DNA of 7,115 bases, taken from NCBI GenBank assembly GCA_903832475.1, contig CAILBQ010000744.1:1-7115 (forward strand), read 5' to 3'. Position numbers and translations under genes: made by a program. Below, piece by piece: positions 6,748 to 7,115 of the stretch; the stretch's first letter is position 1; each line of letters begins with the position of its first letter. Below the pieces are notes generated by a model. The model did no database searches and was not told where the DNA came from. It saw only the letters and a list, made by a program, of their open reading frames with translations. The DNA comes from an uncultured Acidobacteriota bacterium (GTDB taxonomy: Bacteria > Acidobacteriota > Terriglobia > Terriglobales > Acidobacteriaceae).

Positions 6748-7047
6748 CTACGCCCGGTCCAATACGGTCAGCAAACGCTCCAGCGTCCCCGCATCGAATC
6801 CACGGCGAACTTCAATCCGCCAGCCGCTGCGCGATTCAACTACCAGCACACCGTCACCATGGCTACCTGCTTGTTCCGAAGTACGCGAAACCAGTTCAAC
6901 GGGAAGCATCGGTGCAGCCTGTCGTCGCGGCACTTGACGCACACGCCGACGGTATTTATCCAACGCCGCTACAGACAAGCCACGCTGCTGACAGAACGCA
7001 TCCCGCCGCAACCCGCTGGCCTCGAACTCGGCAACCAGCTTCTCCAC
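6748..7047 (-). CDS. tnpA: IS66 accessory protein TnpA (Orf1), start uncertain
   Basis: First protein of the IS66 element, a small helix-turn-helix-type protein resembling IS3 OrfA/Tnp_8 N-termini, presumed to help bind the IS ends. The clear part is EKLVAEFEASGLRRDAFCQQ followed by RGLSVAALDKYRRRV, with a downstream beta-rich tail (VLVVESRSGWRIEVRRGFDA). From GTG 7047 it is 99 residues. The frame stays open ten codons further as GWHGRRSRVE up to TGA 7078-7080. RRSRVEVEKLV looks like genuine TnpA N-terminus, while an ATG at 7073-7075 (MAR...) lies in another frame. One extra G around 7065-7068 would explain this, so the true start is probably that ATG. The stop is three bases before tnpB. Confidence 0.85.
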   Translation of the reverse strand: MEKLVAEFEASGLRRDAFCQQRGLSVAALDKYRRRVRQVPRRQAAPMLPVELVSRTSEQAGSHGDGVLVVESRSGWRIEVRRGFDAGTLERLLTVLDRA

Positions 7048-7081
7048 CTCAACCCGACTACGCCGCCCGTGCCATCCTCAA

Positions 7082-7115
7082 AGATCGGAAGAGCACACGT
7101 CTGAACTCCAGTCAC
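7082..7115 (+). other. Illumina TruSeq adapter sequence (artefact)
   Basis: The last 34 bases begin AGATCGGAAGAGC and continue exactly as the standard Illumina TruSeq read-1 adapter, which I recognise from established knowledge. It is not genomic DNA. Real sequence stops at about 7081, so the assembly was left untrimmed and the contig ends inside the IS66 element, before its second inverted repeat. Confidence 0.97.

Larger units (their letters stand above)
4667..7081 (-). mobile_element. IS66-family insertion sequence, one end missing
   Basis: The element carries tnpA, tnpB and tnpC in the standard IS66 order on the minus strand. The terminus beyond tnpC begins GTAAGCGTAAGAGC at 4667, which fits the GTAA-type ends known for this family, 29 bp from the tnpC stop. 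The tnpA-side inverted repeat is not present because the genomic sequence ends at 7081, where adapter begins. All three genes are nearly full length. Autonomous mobility cannot be judged without the missing end, and tnpA may have a frameshifted start. The element faces the hypothetical cassette at 2977-4330. Confidence 0.85.

Noticed and set aside
1..7115. CRISPR array, defence genes, integrase or phage structural genes
   Set aside because: No regularly spaced repeats were found, and no recognisable motifs of these families appear on either strand.

Overview
The window looks like accessory DNA from a soil or environmental bacterium of medium GC content. The lineage cannot be fixed from the sequence. 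The style of the small hypothetical protein and of the IS66 genes would fit Acidobacteriota, but that is a weak guess. It is probably a whole assembly contig or its end: the first gene is open to base 1, and the last 34 bases are an Illumina sequencing adapter rather than genome.

Layout. (1) Bases 1-2004, plus strand: two glycosyltransferase genes, the first lacking its 5' end, 76 bp apart. They probably belong to a surface glycan or exopolysaccharide locus. (2) Bases 2005-2976: no convincing intact gene. An AT-rich block of short inverted and direct repeats lies at 2709-2784, followed by a broken small reading frame. (3) Bases 2977-4330, minus strand: a compact cassette led by one intact 154-residue hypothetical gene. 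Behind it come three small frames that overlap or follow closely, each interrupted by in-frame stops. The last resembles a CsrA-like small protein. Two adjacent hairpins (3749-3799) lie inside this cassette. Upstream of its lead gene is a pair of near-perfect 17-bp palindromes (4384-4432), a good operator candidate. (4) Bases 4667-7081, minus strand: an IS66-family insertion sequence with tnpA, tnpB and tnpC in the usual order. Its tnpC-side terminus starts GTAAGCG at 4667; the other terminus is cut off by the contig end.

How it fits together. The IS66 genes point toward the hypothetical cassette, so transcription leaving tnpC would cross the palindromes and enter it. The decayed middle, the IS element and the broken assembly at an IS are all typical of a genomic island. 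I see no complete new system. The most unusual material is the paired palindromes plus the overlapping small-ORF cassette. It is either a decayed mobile-element module or, less likely, something that uses recoding.
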